DNA of 64,000 nt from NCBI GenBank assembly GCA_035772735.1, contig JASDFA010000007.1:142723001-142787000 (forward strand). Direction: 5' to 3'. A program made the position numbers and the translations under genes. This document shows, piece after piece, positions 42,533 through 53,578 of the stretch (position 1 is its first letter; every line of letters starts with the position of its first letter). A model generated the notes under the pieces. That model had not been told where the DNA came from and ran no database searches. It saw only the letters and a program-made list of their open reading frames with translations. The stretch is from Datura wrightii (lineage: Eukaryota > Streptophyta > Magnoliopsida > Solanales > Solanaceae).

Positions 42533-43925
42533 TGTCTCAAGAAATTGACAATATGTACTATGCTAAGGGGTTAAAATACAATCTATTGAGAATCTTACAA
42601 ATGTGTGACAAAGGAAACTTAGTCCTATTCACTTTAGCAGATTGTAAGGTTACAAGCTTGAAAATAGGGAACTTGGTTCTCAAAGGATAGAGATACAAAA
42701 TGTGTGCAACGCGTACAAAACCCTGAACAAGAAAACAAATTGTGTGGAGGAAAGCATGCATGTAATCATTGATGAACAAAAATCAGTGGACAGAGTGAGC
42801 ATATATGAAGAAATAGAACAAATTGATATGGCATCGACTACCACACTGAGGGGGAACCAGGAACACAGGATAAAAGTACTCAGCATGAACATTTGAATAA
42901 TTCTAGGATGCTTGATGAACAAGGTACTACACCATATTTGTAACATCATGGAACTACTGAAGAACCAGAACCCACTACTACTCAGAACACTCAGACAGAA
43001 GAACTTGGTTCATCTGGTGAAGTAGAATAGCGAGAGTAATAGGCTAGCAATTGGAAGCATAAAAGTTCTCACCATTGGACTCTAGGATACAGACTAGATC
43101 CAGATTGAGAAACATGAAGAGCTGAACCAATTCAAGCATAGCATACTATGGTACCTGAACCCTCATCCTGCCAACTGAACAATTATCAGAACTTGATGGA
43201 CATTCATAATCAAGGAACTGTTAGAAGGAACAAAGCACAACTAGTTGTTCAAGGCTACAATCAGGAAGAAGATTGCCTTCTTTAATGGGTAAATTCAAGA
43301 GGAAGTGTACGTAAAGCAACCACCTGGGTTTGAAGAACATGAGCAAGATCATGTGCACAGACTACACAAGGCATCGTGTGGGTTCAAACAAGCACCAAGA
43401 GCATGGTATGATAGGCTATCAAGTTTTCTGCTGAATCATAGAGAATAAACAACACATTCTTTCTCAAAAAAGGGGGGAAGAATATATTGATTGTTCTAAT
43501 AAGGGTACCATCAATCCACCAGGAAAAATTCATCAAGAAATCTCACTTAATGATTTCAAATGAATTCTGTGTTATTTCAAAGGAACAGTGGACCTAGTTC
43601 TTTGGTATCCTACCAGCCATATACAGATGTAGACTATGATGAATTCATGGTAGATAGAAAAAACACATCTGGAATGGCATACTTTTCCATCCGCTGTGAC
43701 AACATCAATGAAATGAGTATGGCGAGGAACCAGGTTCAACACAAAAGAATAAAACACATTGATGTTTGCCATCACTTTTTCAGGGATATGTGGAAAACAA
43801 AAATATTTTGATGAATTTTTGTAAGATTGAGGATCAGGTGGCTGACATTTTCATCAAGGGATTGGGAAGAGAACCATACGAAAGAATTTGTGTGAAACTA
43901 GGACTAATCAAACTCCATTGACTTG
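42533..43925 (+). pseudogene. Copia pol fragments, copy B, right of gypsy
   Basis: QEIDNMYYAKGLKYNLLRI continues the protease/pre-integrase frame to about 42690. Most of integrase is missing. RT pieces follow: RRNKAQLVVQGYNQEED (near 43230), EEVYVKQPPGFEEHEQDHVHR and FKQAPRAWYDRLSSFLLN (43300-43440). RNase H pieces end with HIDVCHHFFRDM (near 43765), CKIEDQVADIFIKGLGREPY and LGLIKLH* at 43921. The catalytic YVDD stretch between 43450 and 43560 is not recognisable. Confidence 0.8.
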
Positions 43926-44367
43926 TTTAACATTCTCTCATCCTTTTGACTAGAATTTATTTATTCTTATGCTTATCAAGTCTTATTGAGTCCTAATTGC
44001 TAATCCATTCTCGTACCTTTGATTAGGTACACGCCTCCGACAAGCTATAATTAAAATGTTTAGAAATTGATGATGTGCTTACTTTCTAATTGCTGGAAAT
44101 ATGGACAAGACTCAAGGAAAGAATCACAGGAAGATCCAGGTCCCTCTACTGGTCATTATAGTATGTACTTATCTCCTTGCATTTGTGTTTAACTTAGTTG
44201 CTGAATCTACAACCACTACTCTACTAAACCTAGTCAATTCTCTAGTGTCTTGTCTCTAAGTACACCACAAATATTGTCAGCATCTTAAAAAAAAGGGCTG
44301 CAAAACTTGACCCACTTCTCCATTGATCCATCACAATAGGTCTCTAGCACATAGGTGTAATATCCCT

Positions 44368-44372
44368 ATTTT
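44368..44372. repeat. Target-site duplication ATTTT of solo LTR, left
   Basis: Partner at 46675-46679. Removing the insert rejoins CCCTATTTT to TTCTCTCTC. Confidence 0.7.
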
Positions 44373-46674
44373 TATAATACCCCGAAAGTGCCTAAGACTA
44401 GACACGGGATTTGGGAATGAGATTAGCAGAAAAGTTGGGAAATTATCACAGGACAACTTGTTGTACGAGTAGTGGGAAGCTCCTATGGACCGTTAGTCCC
44501 TGTTGTAGTGAAGGTGTGGTAGGCAAGTCCAGGACCAACGAGCCCATGGAACGACTCATTGTTCAATGTAATGAGTCGTGGTAAGGGGTCGTTATAAGGG
44601 TGGTCCTTGTCAAGGTGACTGGCACAAGTCATGGTATGACTCATTGTAGGGGACAACGAGTATTGGTAAGTTTTCGTTGCAGGGACTTCCAAAAGGTGAG
44701 TAGTGGTGGTAACAGTTGGAAACAATGAATTGTTGGGACTAGTAATGACTCATCCTGACTAGTCGTGGTTGAAGACCTGAGTTGGAATTTAGCGAGGTAA
44801 CGGGAGGCAATAACGTGTCATTTTTGGAGTAACAACCCATTCTTTCAAATCGTGGTATCAGGACCTGGGAAGTTAAGAAATGATGAAGGAAGTAGCGGAC
44901 GGGTACCACGAGTCGTGGCATCAAAGGATGACCCGTGGTGTCAATCGTTGTCACTAGCAGTGCAAAAACATTTAGACTTTTTGTTAAGGGTATTTTCATA
45001 ATTTTTAATCTCTTAGATCCTAAACTACATCATTTTAAGCTTAGTTAGAAGGATTTTAAGGGTGTTAAACCTATCCTAAGCCTTACCATTTTATACATGC
45101 AAGTTTAGAGTTCTACCTTGGATATCAAGCTTGAATAATTCCCCCAATTTCTCTCCAATTTCCTTTGGGCTTTCAAAAGGAAGTGTAAATCATATTTACT
45201 CAGATATGTGAGGCTATGAAGGAGAGTTCCTTTCACTCTCATGCTCAAAATTCTTCTTAATTCCATGGATTTCAATTCTAGATTCAAGTTCATGATCTAT
45301 TGGGTTTATCCCTAATTTTTGTGGAATTCTCTATGATCTATCTATAGGTCAATTTATTTCAAGTATCAAATCATGTTTTATGATCTATGGGCAGATTTTA
45401 TACTTGTTTCGATTATTAATTTATAGTTTCAATTTTTAATTAAATTATTCCCAATTATGTAAGTTTCATGAAAAGTCAAGTTATGAATATATTATGATCT
45501 TGATCTTATTAAGTCTAAATTATGATTTATGATTCATGTTATGATTCTCTTCAAGTACTCTTCATAGATTTATGAATATCAAGCATGTAACTATTTTATA
45601 AATATGCATGATTTTCATGATTTATGGATTTATGACTGTTGGACAATTCATAGGCCCTTATTCATGACTAATCATGTATTTTAAAGTGGGATCCATCATG
45701 TTATTGTTCTATTTGGCCATGAACTTCGTGAATGATTTCACGGTTACTATACGAGCCCTGATGCACATATTTTTTGGAGCAGTGTCTAGCTACGAGTAGA
45801 CTCAGTGTTCAGGTAAATCTCGTGGTCTCATAACTATGTGCCACCGTAGGTGTATATATATTTATTATTGGATCCCTGTGATATTACCATACTGCACGTC
45901 CCATTGCTTGGCAAGCCGCGGCGGTCCTGACCACTTGGGCGAAACAGTGGGGCATCATGTAAGCTCTATCATAATGGTGTCGGTTAAGATGAGTCCTCCC
46001 ATTATTACTCATGACTTATGCGTGTTTATGTTTATATTACTTTATCTCAAGTTATGTTTTATAAAATTTTCTCTTATGAATATGATTATGATTTGATTAT
46101 GAATGGTTTGAAAACGTTGAGCCCTTATGTTTACGTTATGATATTTACTTTATCATCATGTTGTCCCACTCTTATGAACTCTTATGTATTTTAACTATCC
46201 ATTTTTACTTACCTTGCATACTCAGTATATTCTGACGTACTGACCGCATACTCTATGTTGTATCATTTCATGATACAGGCTCGGACATTCAGGTTCAGTC
46301 CCGCTGTTAGCTTGATCCTCAGAGTTTGCATCCCTTAGCAAGAGTTGGTGAGTCCTCATCCTTCGAGGATCCTTTAATCAACTTATGTTCAGTATTTTCA
46401 ATTTCAGTATTTAGTGAGTTGGTTGAGATTTTGTCCCATCAACTCGTAAATATGTAGAGATGTATCCAACATGGTATGTATTCAGCTTCAAAATTGTGTT
46501 ATGTAATCAGATGTTCAGATGTTATTATATTCTTAGACTTCCAATATTTCATGTTAGACTTTTGCATTTATTATGTCAAGCTTTAGATGTTATGTCCATG
46601 TCATGGGTCGACTTGGAGTCTCTCGGGGTTTCTTATCCTGTGTCTCTATCCGGGCCTATGCTCGTGTCGTGACA
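44373..46674 (+). repeat. Solo LTR (family G4-related) in copia
   Basis: 2302 bp from TATAATACCCCG (first G mutated to A) to GTCGTGACA, flanked by ATTTT. Its right third matches the E2 LTR: ACTTACCTTGCATACTC at 46208, a perfect stem TGTATCAT-TTC-ATGATACA at 46259-46277, GGTGAGTCCTCATCCTTCGAGGAT at 46347-46370, and TCTCGGGGT near 46621. ACGAGTCGT-type words occur in the left third (44571-44580, 44908-44918). No coding region. Confidence 0.8.
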
Positions 46675-46679
46675 ATTTT

Positions 46680-47630
46680 TTCTCTCTCTTTGTCCAAATT
46701 CTTCCTTCTCAAGTATCCATGAAAACTCTTTCTACTAGTCCCTCTCTGTTAAATTTTCCCATGGCAGGAGAAGCCTCTCCATCCATTCAAAAGGAACTTC
46801 TAATACCAGCGTCTGAGACTACCCCAGGTTCTTTACCAAAACCTGCCCCGTCCACTCTTTCCCTCTTCCCAGAGTTCGTGAGTCTAAAATGATGGATCTC
46901 TATACGAATCTTGAGTAAGTAAAAAATGAAAAAGTGGATTTAAGGGTGAATGGAGTAAGTCCCACCTCGACAAAATGTTTAATTAGTGACATCTTGTAAG
47001 TACCTAGGGTGAGCTATGCAAAGTATGACATGGAACGAAACTTGGAGGAGTGTGATCTTCTGTGGCATGTACCGGTTCAAAAGAGAAGGGACTTGTAACT
47101 CAGATGATTTTCAATCTACATAGCATAACTACACGAGTGGCTGAATTGAAAAGGGAGAATACACAGCTCAAGACTGATCCGTCCACTGCTAATACTAATA
47201 TTTCTATTATCAAAGATAGAATCCTTAGTGAACAGAGTGTCCACAACAACAGAATTGGCAAGCTTCTCTTTTTGATAGAGAAAACTACCCACTGAATTTT
47301 TTTGAGTCTTCCTTTCTCTATTACTTCCTATATGTGGTTGTACTTTTCTTACTAGTTGGATACTATGTGTTGGATTTGGTACATCACTGGCTTGTTTTGT
47401 TCTTTCCTTGTGCTCCTAATCTATCTGCTCATTAGATGGATCATATCATCAGTTTTCTCTAACAATTTCTGTTGTTTCGGGCTTATTCTGATAAGTGTTG
47501 CCCTAATGGCTATGGTTTAATAATTTTTTACACATGCGTGATACTTGCAGGTTCTTTGTATCAAAGTTTTTCAATAGTGTTAAAAGGGGGAAGATGTGAG
47601 CATATTATTTTTGTCATTATCAAAAAGGGG
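46680..47630 (+). pseudogene. Copia extra 3' coding region (aORF/env-like), copy B
   Basis: Between RNase H and the 3' LTR is sequence outside gag-pol. It has a Ser/Pro-rich stretch (MAGEASPSIQKELLIPASET at 46758 and on), then a hydrophilic helix with heptad spacing (ITTRVAELKRENTQLK, 47062-47295), and a hydrophobic downstream stretch (LCIKVFQ and upstream Leu/Ile/Trp-rich text, about 47300-47560) broken by stops. Sireviruses often carry such an additional ORF. A coiled-coil plus membrane-like layout is visible, but no homology is claimed. A similar helix stands at 62600-62827. A purine tract CAAAAAGGGGAA (47621-47632) precedes the LTR. Confidence 0.5.
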
Positions 47631-47634
47631 AATT

Positions 47635-48729
47635 TATTATTAGAAAAGTTTTGATGATTGACTATAATTGATAAAGTTCTTACAACTAACAAAGTGAATC
47701 AGGTTCATATGCATACTGGGTGTTAACCAGATTCATATGCATATATATTTGTCATCGTTAAAAAAATAAAATTTGTTATGTAAAGATTGTGATGACTAAC
47801 ATAGGTGAACCACGTTCACTACACAACTGAAGGTTTTGCAGGTACGAATTTGACTTGAATCTGGAAATATCAAATAAGAAAGAAGATAGCTAACACGCGG
47901 AATTGAAAAAGTTCAACACATAAAAAAATCAAGTCCTTTTAGGATTTTTTTCAAAAGGCAAGTTGTATTTGACTAGGAGAGAACCAGATACGTACAAGGG
48001 AACCAAGTTCTTCTAGGATTCTTTTCAAAATACGCATTGTATTTGACTATGAGAAAAATCAGATATGAAAAATCTGACTTGAGGGAATTAAATACTTTTG
48101 GGACTCTTTTTTCTTATTTGGGATAAGAAAAGGTTTGAGGAACCAATGTCCTTTTAGGATTATTTTTTCTTATTTGAAACAAATTTAGGTTTGACAAAAA
48201 CCACATCCGTTGGTGCTATATAATGATCATAAACAACCAAAGAACATTCAGCTATTGTATTGGCTGTTAAGGAGATTATTCTGAAGCAATCGTCATTCAT
48301 AGCAAGAAACACTCTCATTGGACCAGGTTCCTGTAAGCGAAGAATTGAGCAGAAGACTTATCCTATCTTGATTGAGTTTGTTATTTGTATTTTTGAGTTG
48401 TAACTTTCTCTTCTAGAGTTAGTTGAGTCAAATTACGTTGGTGTGATTGTGTTGTACTTCAGAGACTAGAGTTTATAGTCTTTGAATAGGTGATTGCAGT
48501 TTGAGCAAACTGTAGAGATTGAGGTACTAGAGTTAGTCCCTTTGATTGAAGAGTTGTAATCTAAAATCTTCTCATGAGTTCAATAAAATTCTATTCAATA
48601 GGTTGTGTGTTTTGGGACTCCCTTGAGCAAGGAGATTTTTCACATTACATTTACGTGTTCTTTACTATTATTATTCTACACTTTTAATTAAATCAGGTTT
48701 AATATCTTAGTAAGTAGGTGGTGATTTCA
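47635..48729 (+). repeat. Copia 3' LTR, copy B
   Basis: 1095 bp, TATTATTAG to GATTTCA; pairs with 29585-30689. Directly followed by the right end of the hAT. Confidence 0.85.
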
Positions 48730-48820
48730 CCCCCTATATCCCTAGAGCCAACCGAAACCGGGACTACCAGACCCCGGACCTGGTTGGTACTGAAACGTCA
48801 CAGCCAATTGGCCAGCCCTA
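48730..48820 (-). mobile_element. Right terminal segment of hAT, copy B
   Basis: 91 bases with ACCGAAACCGGGAC-type subterminal words and the terminus GGCCAGCCCTA, inverse of TAGGGCTGG at 27164. Confidence 0.85.
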
Positions 48821-48828
48821 CTATAACG
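48821..48828. repeat. hAT target-site duplication, right
   Basis: CTATAACG, one mismatch to 27156-27163. Confidence 0.85.
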
Positions 48829-50370
48829 TATTATAGTCCACTTAATCTGTCATCTTAATTCAAATAACCTTGAGCAGATTAATTATCTATCTACTAGATA
48901 GTGGCAGAGCTACAGTGATGGGTGGGTGATTAGTGGAACATCCATCGTCAGAAAATTATATCATAAATACATGTAAAATATTGTTTAAATTAATTAAATA
49001 ATCAGGCTTACACACCCTTTACATAGTTAAGAGGGATAGTTCCACGGCTAAGGTTGCTCAAATTTACCAAGGCACCATCGGTTCAAACCCCCATCTTATT
49101 CATTTTCTTTTTTTGTTTTTCAAAAAACAGAATAAGACCAAATATTGTGTTGGTGTTGTTCACTAACTCTACGGATGGGCTGCTTCTGCTAGTCAATCTG
49201 AATGGAAAAAAACATAAAAATACAACTATAGAGAAATAATAACAAAAAATATTAATAGTTTCATATTTTCAAATATAACAAACAAATATTTATTTAATTT
49301 GTGGAATTTATTATTTCTAATTCGTAGATATTTATGTCATGAAAAAAAATAATTATTGTATTTATATATTATTTTTTTATTTTTAACATATGTATATTTA
49401 ATCTACACCATAATTGATTCCTAACAAAATTTAACAAACCTCTTTTCTTTTTTAACAAGAAAATCAAAAATCATATTTTTTATAATTGTGTGATTTCAAA
49501 TTTTTCTGCACGGTCGAGCAAAGGTTTCTTTACTGTTGATACTTACTGCCATAACTGTGTGCTTTCAGTTTATTCTGCGCAATCGCGCAACTCATTTGTA
49601 ATGGGTCAATTAATTTTTTTTGTCCTCTTTTATAAATATTTAGTTATAACCAGTTATGTATACAATTTAGCTACTAATAAATCAATAAATCAAAAATTAA
49701 CAACTTATCAACATAAACCAACATTATATAAACCCAAAACAATATACCAACGTATCAACATAAGACAAACAAAATTAAAAGAACATATATAAAATAATTT
49801 AAAACCTATTTCTAAACATTTATAAATCCAACTGTAAATCAAATAGAAAATGACAGTTAAAAACTTAAAAATCAAAATTTTAACCATAATCTATACCAAT
49901 ATGTAAACAACTGGTCAACTAATAAATCAACAATCAAAATACTGCTTCATAAAAATAGAAATTATTTTTGAAAAAAATAATGTATTATCAATTTCTAACC
50001 ATTTTGCAAATATTTGAACAACTAATCTTGAAAACAATATTACATTATATAACTCCTCCCCCCTCCAAAAAAAATATTAATGATTAAATGAAAAGATCAG
50101 TTTCTAAAAATATTTAATACCAACTTCTAAATAAATTATAAATTCAACCTATAATAAGTTATCACATTTGACAATAAAAAACTCAAAAATAAAATTTAAA
50201 CAAATATAATATGGTAATATGCAAACAACCATTAAACCATTAAACCAACGAGGATATACGAATTAATAAATACATAATAAAATAAATAATTTTTAGAAAA
50301 AAATCAAAATATTTTAGATTTTTAACCAAAATGGCAGTTAACAACTTATAAATCAAAATTTTATCCGTAA
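48829..50370. other. AT-rich intergenic region
   Basis: No gene found. A fragment GTGGCAGAGCTAC (about 48900) looks like the terminus of common Solanaceae non-autonomous elements. Near 49040-49090 the words CACGGCTAAGG and GGTTCAAACCC resemble polymerase III A and B boxes of a SINE. From 49640 to 50370 the phrase 'aaatcaaaattt…aaccataatctatacc' recurs loosely, suggesting a decayed repeat. Confidence 0.5.
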
Positions 50371-50785
50371 TCTATACCAAGAATTTCGGTTATATTAAGA
50401 TGAGTATTGTGGAAGGAAATAAATTAATTTAGGAGAGAGAAGAATCACACGGTTAAATTTAAAAAAACGACTATAGAAAATCATTACTAATAATTTGTAG
50501 ATATCGGTACTAAGAAAAAAAAAATTAACTAAATAAATAATTTTCATAATTATTTGTGCTACAAATAATGGATAATTATCTATACCAAGAGTTTCGGTTA
50601 TATTGAGATGAGTATTGTGAAAGGAACAAATGAGAGAGAAGAATTACATGATTAAATTTTAAAAAAATGGATATTGAAAACATATTAGTCTTAATTTGTA
50701 TATATTTATACTAAGAAAAAAGAAAAAAAAATTAACTGAATAAATAATTTTTATAATTATTTGTGCTATAAATAAGGGATAATTA
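50371..50785. repeat. Tandem duplication of about 207 bp
   Basis: Two direct units (50371-50578 and 50579-50785), each starting TCTATACCAAGA and TTTCGGTTATATT and ending in ATAATTATTTGTGCTA. They differ by substitutions and small indels. Non-coding and AT-rich. Confidence 0.75.
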
Positions 50786-51238
50786 AAAATTACATGAATA
50801 ATAGTAATAACTACTATATACCCACGTATTGATATTTTTATAATTTATTGTTATTTAAGCAAATAAGGCAAAATATTAATAAAACATGTAATTAAAAGCC
50901 TTATATTAATATTTTATGTAATTTTTTCCAATTTGAACCACATCTTAAGGCCCATATAATTTTATTTATTAATTTGATTATTGAAATATCTTTTCCTCCT
51001 TTACATTTTACATTTTTAGAATGATTTTTTTATATAACATTGTTCTTATTAAAGTCTCTTTGATTTATAATTGTAAGGACTTTAAAATATAAATGAGAGC
51101 ACTAAATTATTGCTATCTATTTTTTTTCATAAAAATATTGATTTATAGGCATAATAAAATTACGTGCAAAGTAAAAAAAATACTTTTTCGTTTGAGAATA
51201 TTTTGGCTGATTAAGTCTTGTAAATATTTTTCTAATGA
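50786..51238. other. AT-rich sequence, nothing recognised
   Basis: No open frame of note, repeat boundary or RNA signal seen. Confidence 0.5.
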
Positions 51239-51621
51239 GAGGCGGACCCACATGTGTTGGCGTACCCATTAATTTCGAAAAAATTTATGTATATATATGT
51301 ATATATAGCCTCAAATACAAAAGTTAACTTGGTGCACTGGTTTGATATGTGTTTGAAGTGTTTGCTTGAGTTTGGTGACCCAAGTTTGAATCTCCTTTGC
51401 TACACTTTTTTGATTTTTTTCCACAAAAAATACGGATAAAATAAACTTATAGCAAGTTTCAAACCAGGAACGTCAAGATGTTAATTAAGTTCCATGATCA
51501 TCAAACCATACATCAAATTATTATATCAAAAATTCATTTAATTTATATTTATTAATAGCACATTAAATCATGTATCCCCTTTTGTGGTGCCCCCATCATC
51601 TTCAAATTCTGGGTTCGCCTA
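51239..51621. mobile_element. Small non-autonomous element with inverted ends
   Basis: The ends GAGGCGGACCCA and (inverse) ATAGGCGAACCCAGAA form imperfect terminal inverted repeats 383 bp apart. The interior has TTGGTGCACTGGTTTGA and AAGTTTGAATCTCC, which resemble tRNA-type polymerase III boxes. The right part (from about 51403) and 130 bases beyond the end recur at 22588-22935. The target duplication is unclear. The class is uncertain (hAT-type MITE or a SINE-containing composite). Confidence 0.5.
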
Positions 51622-51753
51622 TGTTTCTAACTAGAATATCTTGAAATTTCAATAGAGAATTATTTTTCTTAAATACCAAATTAATTCTAGTTTAATATTA
51701 AATTCGATAATGAACGATGAATTTTTAGAGGATTTCGTAGTGTATTTTGTAAG

Positions 51754-52249
51754 AGTGAAATATCTAGTATTATCTCTAACGAGATAATTATTAAAATATT
51801 TCAACATAAGAATTCTCCATGTGCATGACTAGACTAATATATTTAAATTATGCCTTCCCTGAAGAATTTTTTTGGTCAACTTTTATGCTAGTTTGATTTA
51901 TACAATTGTTAGTTCAAATATTCTTATGATCTAGTTAAAAATGAGTATGTTGTTAGATTTAAATTTTTTGCCTGCATTCATTAATCGATTTTTATCATTT
52001 GTCTTTTTAAATTTGAATATTCTAAATGAAAATTCTAGTTGCGCCAATTCGCTGGACACTCCTAGTCACGAGCCACTGCATGAAGTAAAAAGGACTCTGT
52101 AGCTGTCAAGAAATACCAAAGCAGTACAATGAGCAACTAGTCATGTCTGGAAATGTAGTTATCCATTTGTCCTGTCTTCTCACTGTTGGCGACTTCTTAA
52201 GGAAGCTTCTAACACTCCAAATCAATAAGCAACTAAATATGTGTTGCTC
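51754..52249. other. Intergenic, left flank of short-LTR copia
   Basis: No supported gene. A less AT-rich stretch at about 52060-52220 is open in short frames only. TGTTGCTCGGACT at the end joins to ATTTCGGATC beyond the copia, the remains of a common Solanaceae repeat split by the insertion. Confidence 0.45.
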
Positions 52250-52254
52250 GGACT
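52250..52254. repeat. Target-site duplication GGACT, left
   Basis: Exact partner at 57531-57535. Confidence 0.95.
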
Positions 52255-52498
52255 TGTCGAGATTCATCAATAGAGAAGAATTAAGAGAGGAAGAGAGAGA
52301 TAACTTCTCTACATTTTATTAATCTAAAAAATCCACTTTACAAAGTGTATATTCTACACTATATATACAATATAGTTACTTAATTATACTAGTTAGTTAA
52401 CTCAACTTTAACTACACTTAACTAACTTCAGTTACTAACTACCCAACAAACTAACTACCAGCCTAACTAACTGTGATTAATATCTCTTAATCACAACA
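52255..52498 (-). repeat. 3' LTR of short-LTR copia
   Basis: Plus-strand TGTCGAGATTC to AATCACAACA. Contains ACTATATATACAATATAG, a likely TATA region when read in either direction. Confidence 0.93.
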
Positions 52499-52509
52499 CC
52501 CCTCCTCAA
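52499..52509 (-). other. Polypurine tract of short-LTR copia
   Basis: Minus-strand TTGAGGAGGGG directly before the 3' LTR. Confidence 0.85.
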
Positions 52510-52644
52510 GTTGTCGTTGAAATATGTCTTTCAATCCCAACTTGGACAGCAAATAGAGATGTTGACCTTTTCCCAGATTCTTAGTAAGTTAATCTCCCAG
52601 CTGCTTTTTTGTGGGAACATGGTGAGTTTTAATCATCCGCTGGG

Positions 52645-53551
52645 TCAGTTTTTCTCTAACAAAGTGGCAACGATGTCAAAATGCTTATTTTTCTCATGAA
52701 AGATGGGGTTGGCTGAAATTTGAATTGCAGCCTTACTATCACAGTATATGTCTACTGGTTGTTTGATGCTCACTCCCAGCTCCTTGTACAGCCCAATTAA
52801 CCAAGTTATCTCTGATACAGCAGATGCCATACTCTTGAAATCAGCTTCGGCTAAACTTCTAGCCACAGTTTCTTACTTCTTTGACTTCCAGGACACAAGA
52901 GCATTACCAAATTTTACTAGATAACCAGTAACTGACCTTCTTGTTTGCAAGCAAGTACCCCGATCTTAGTCACAAAGAACTGTCAATAGCTCTGAGCTCT
53001 GAGAAGGCATAAACAGACCTAAGCCTGGTGCTGTTTTGATATATCTGACTACTCTAAGAGCAGCTTCCATGTGGGCTTCCTTAGGTGCGTGCATAAACTG
53101 ACTTAGAAGTTGTACCACAAATGAAATATCAACTCTGGTCATGGTTAGATATAACAATATACCTACTAACCTTTGATATCTGCCAATATTCTTCAGAGGT
53201 GGATCTGCTGCTTCCTTATCCAGATTTCCCTTATGTGCATCATACTCAATAGATGTCAACCTTAGATTAGGATCTAAGGGTGCCTGTACAGGTTTAGCTC
53301 CACTTAGACCCATTTCAGAGATTAGTTCCAAGGCATACTTGCGCTGGCTCATAACATACCCTTCCTTGGACCTAGCAAATTCAATTCCAAGAAAAAACTT
53401 TAGTTCTCCCAAGCCTTTCATCCTAAACTTAAGCTTCAGGTCGTTTTTGGTTTTATCAATCAATATAGGACAGCTTCCAGTAACTAGAAGGTCATCAAGA
53501 TACACCAACACTACCAGCATATTTGTTCCTTCTCTTTTAGTAAATAGTTAG
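52645..53551 (-). pseudogene. Copia reverse transcriptase C-terminal half and RNase H
   Basis: The minus strand reads VLVYLDDLLVTGS (catalytic Asp pair, usually YVDD), FRMKGLGELKFFLGIEFARSKEG, KPVQAPLDPN and RYQRLVGILLYLTMTRVDI-like text to 52966. After a frameshift come RNase H motifs: SLAEADFKSMASAVSEITWL, VDIYCDSKAAIQISANPIF with the catalytic Asp, and HEKNKHFDIV. Stops before VLVYLDD (near 53550) separate it from the RT N-terminal part. Confidence 0.9.
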
Positions 53552-53578
53552 TAATCATAGTGACTTTGAACAAATCCC

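Larger units (their letters stand above)
29585..48729 (+). mobile_element. Sirevirus-like Ty1/copia element, copy B, interrupted twice
   Basis: Two LTRs of about 1.1 kb (29585-30689 and 47635-48729) in direct orientation bound a primer binding site, gag, protease, RT and RNase H fragments and an extra 3' coding region. Removing the gypsy and the solo LTR leaves about 7.1 kb, so most of integrase and part of RT are deleted. The insertion point is near the right end of the hAT. No clean 5-bp target duplication was found, but CCCTAT-like strings lie on both sides. The LTR length and 3' extra region suggest the Sirevirus lineage; that placement is inference. Confidence 0.8.
27164..48820 (-). mobile_element. 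hAT DNA transposon, copy B, complete ends, carrying nested retrotransposons
   Basis: The left end TAGGGCTGG and the right end CCAGCCCTA are inverted repeats flanked by the 8-bp duplication. Without the copia insertion (29585-48729) the element is about 2.5 kb. Transposase remnants lie at 27894-28870 on the minus strand. The GC-rich subterminal zones (27170-27330 and 29490-29580 plus 48735-48800) repeat GGGAC/GTCCC-like words. The terminal 91 bases lie beyond the copia at 48730-48820, which proves the nesting order. Confidence 0.85.

Noticed and set aside
46587..46892. Open frame spanning the solo LTR end and copia 3' region as a host gene
   Set aside because: It crosses the LTR border at 46674, so it is a chance join; the part from 46758 belongs to the copia 3' region.
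49040..49095. tRNA gene suggested by GGTTCAAACCC
   Set aside because: No cloverleaf could be built around it; at most it is a SINE-type B box.
52060..52220. Possible exon in the less AT-rich stretch before the short-LTR copia
   Set aside because: Only short frames, no splice signals or domain recognised on either strand.
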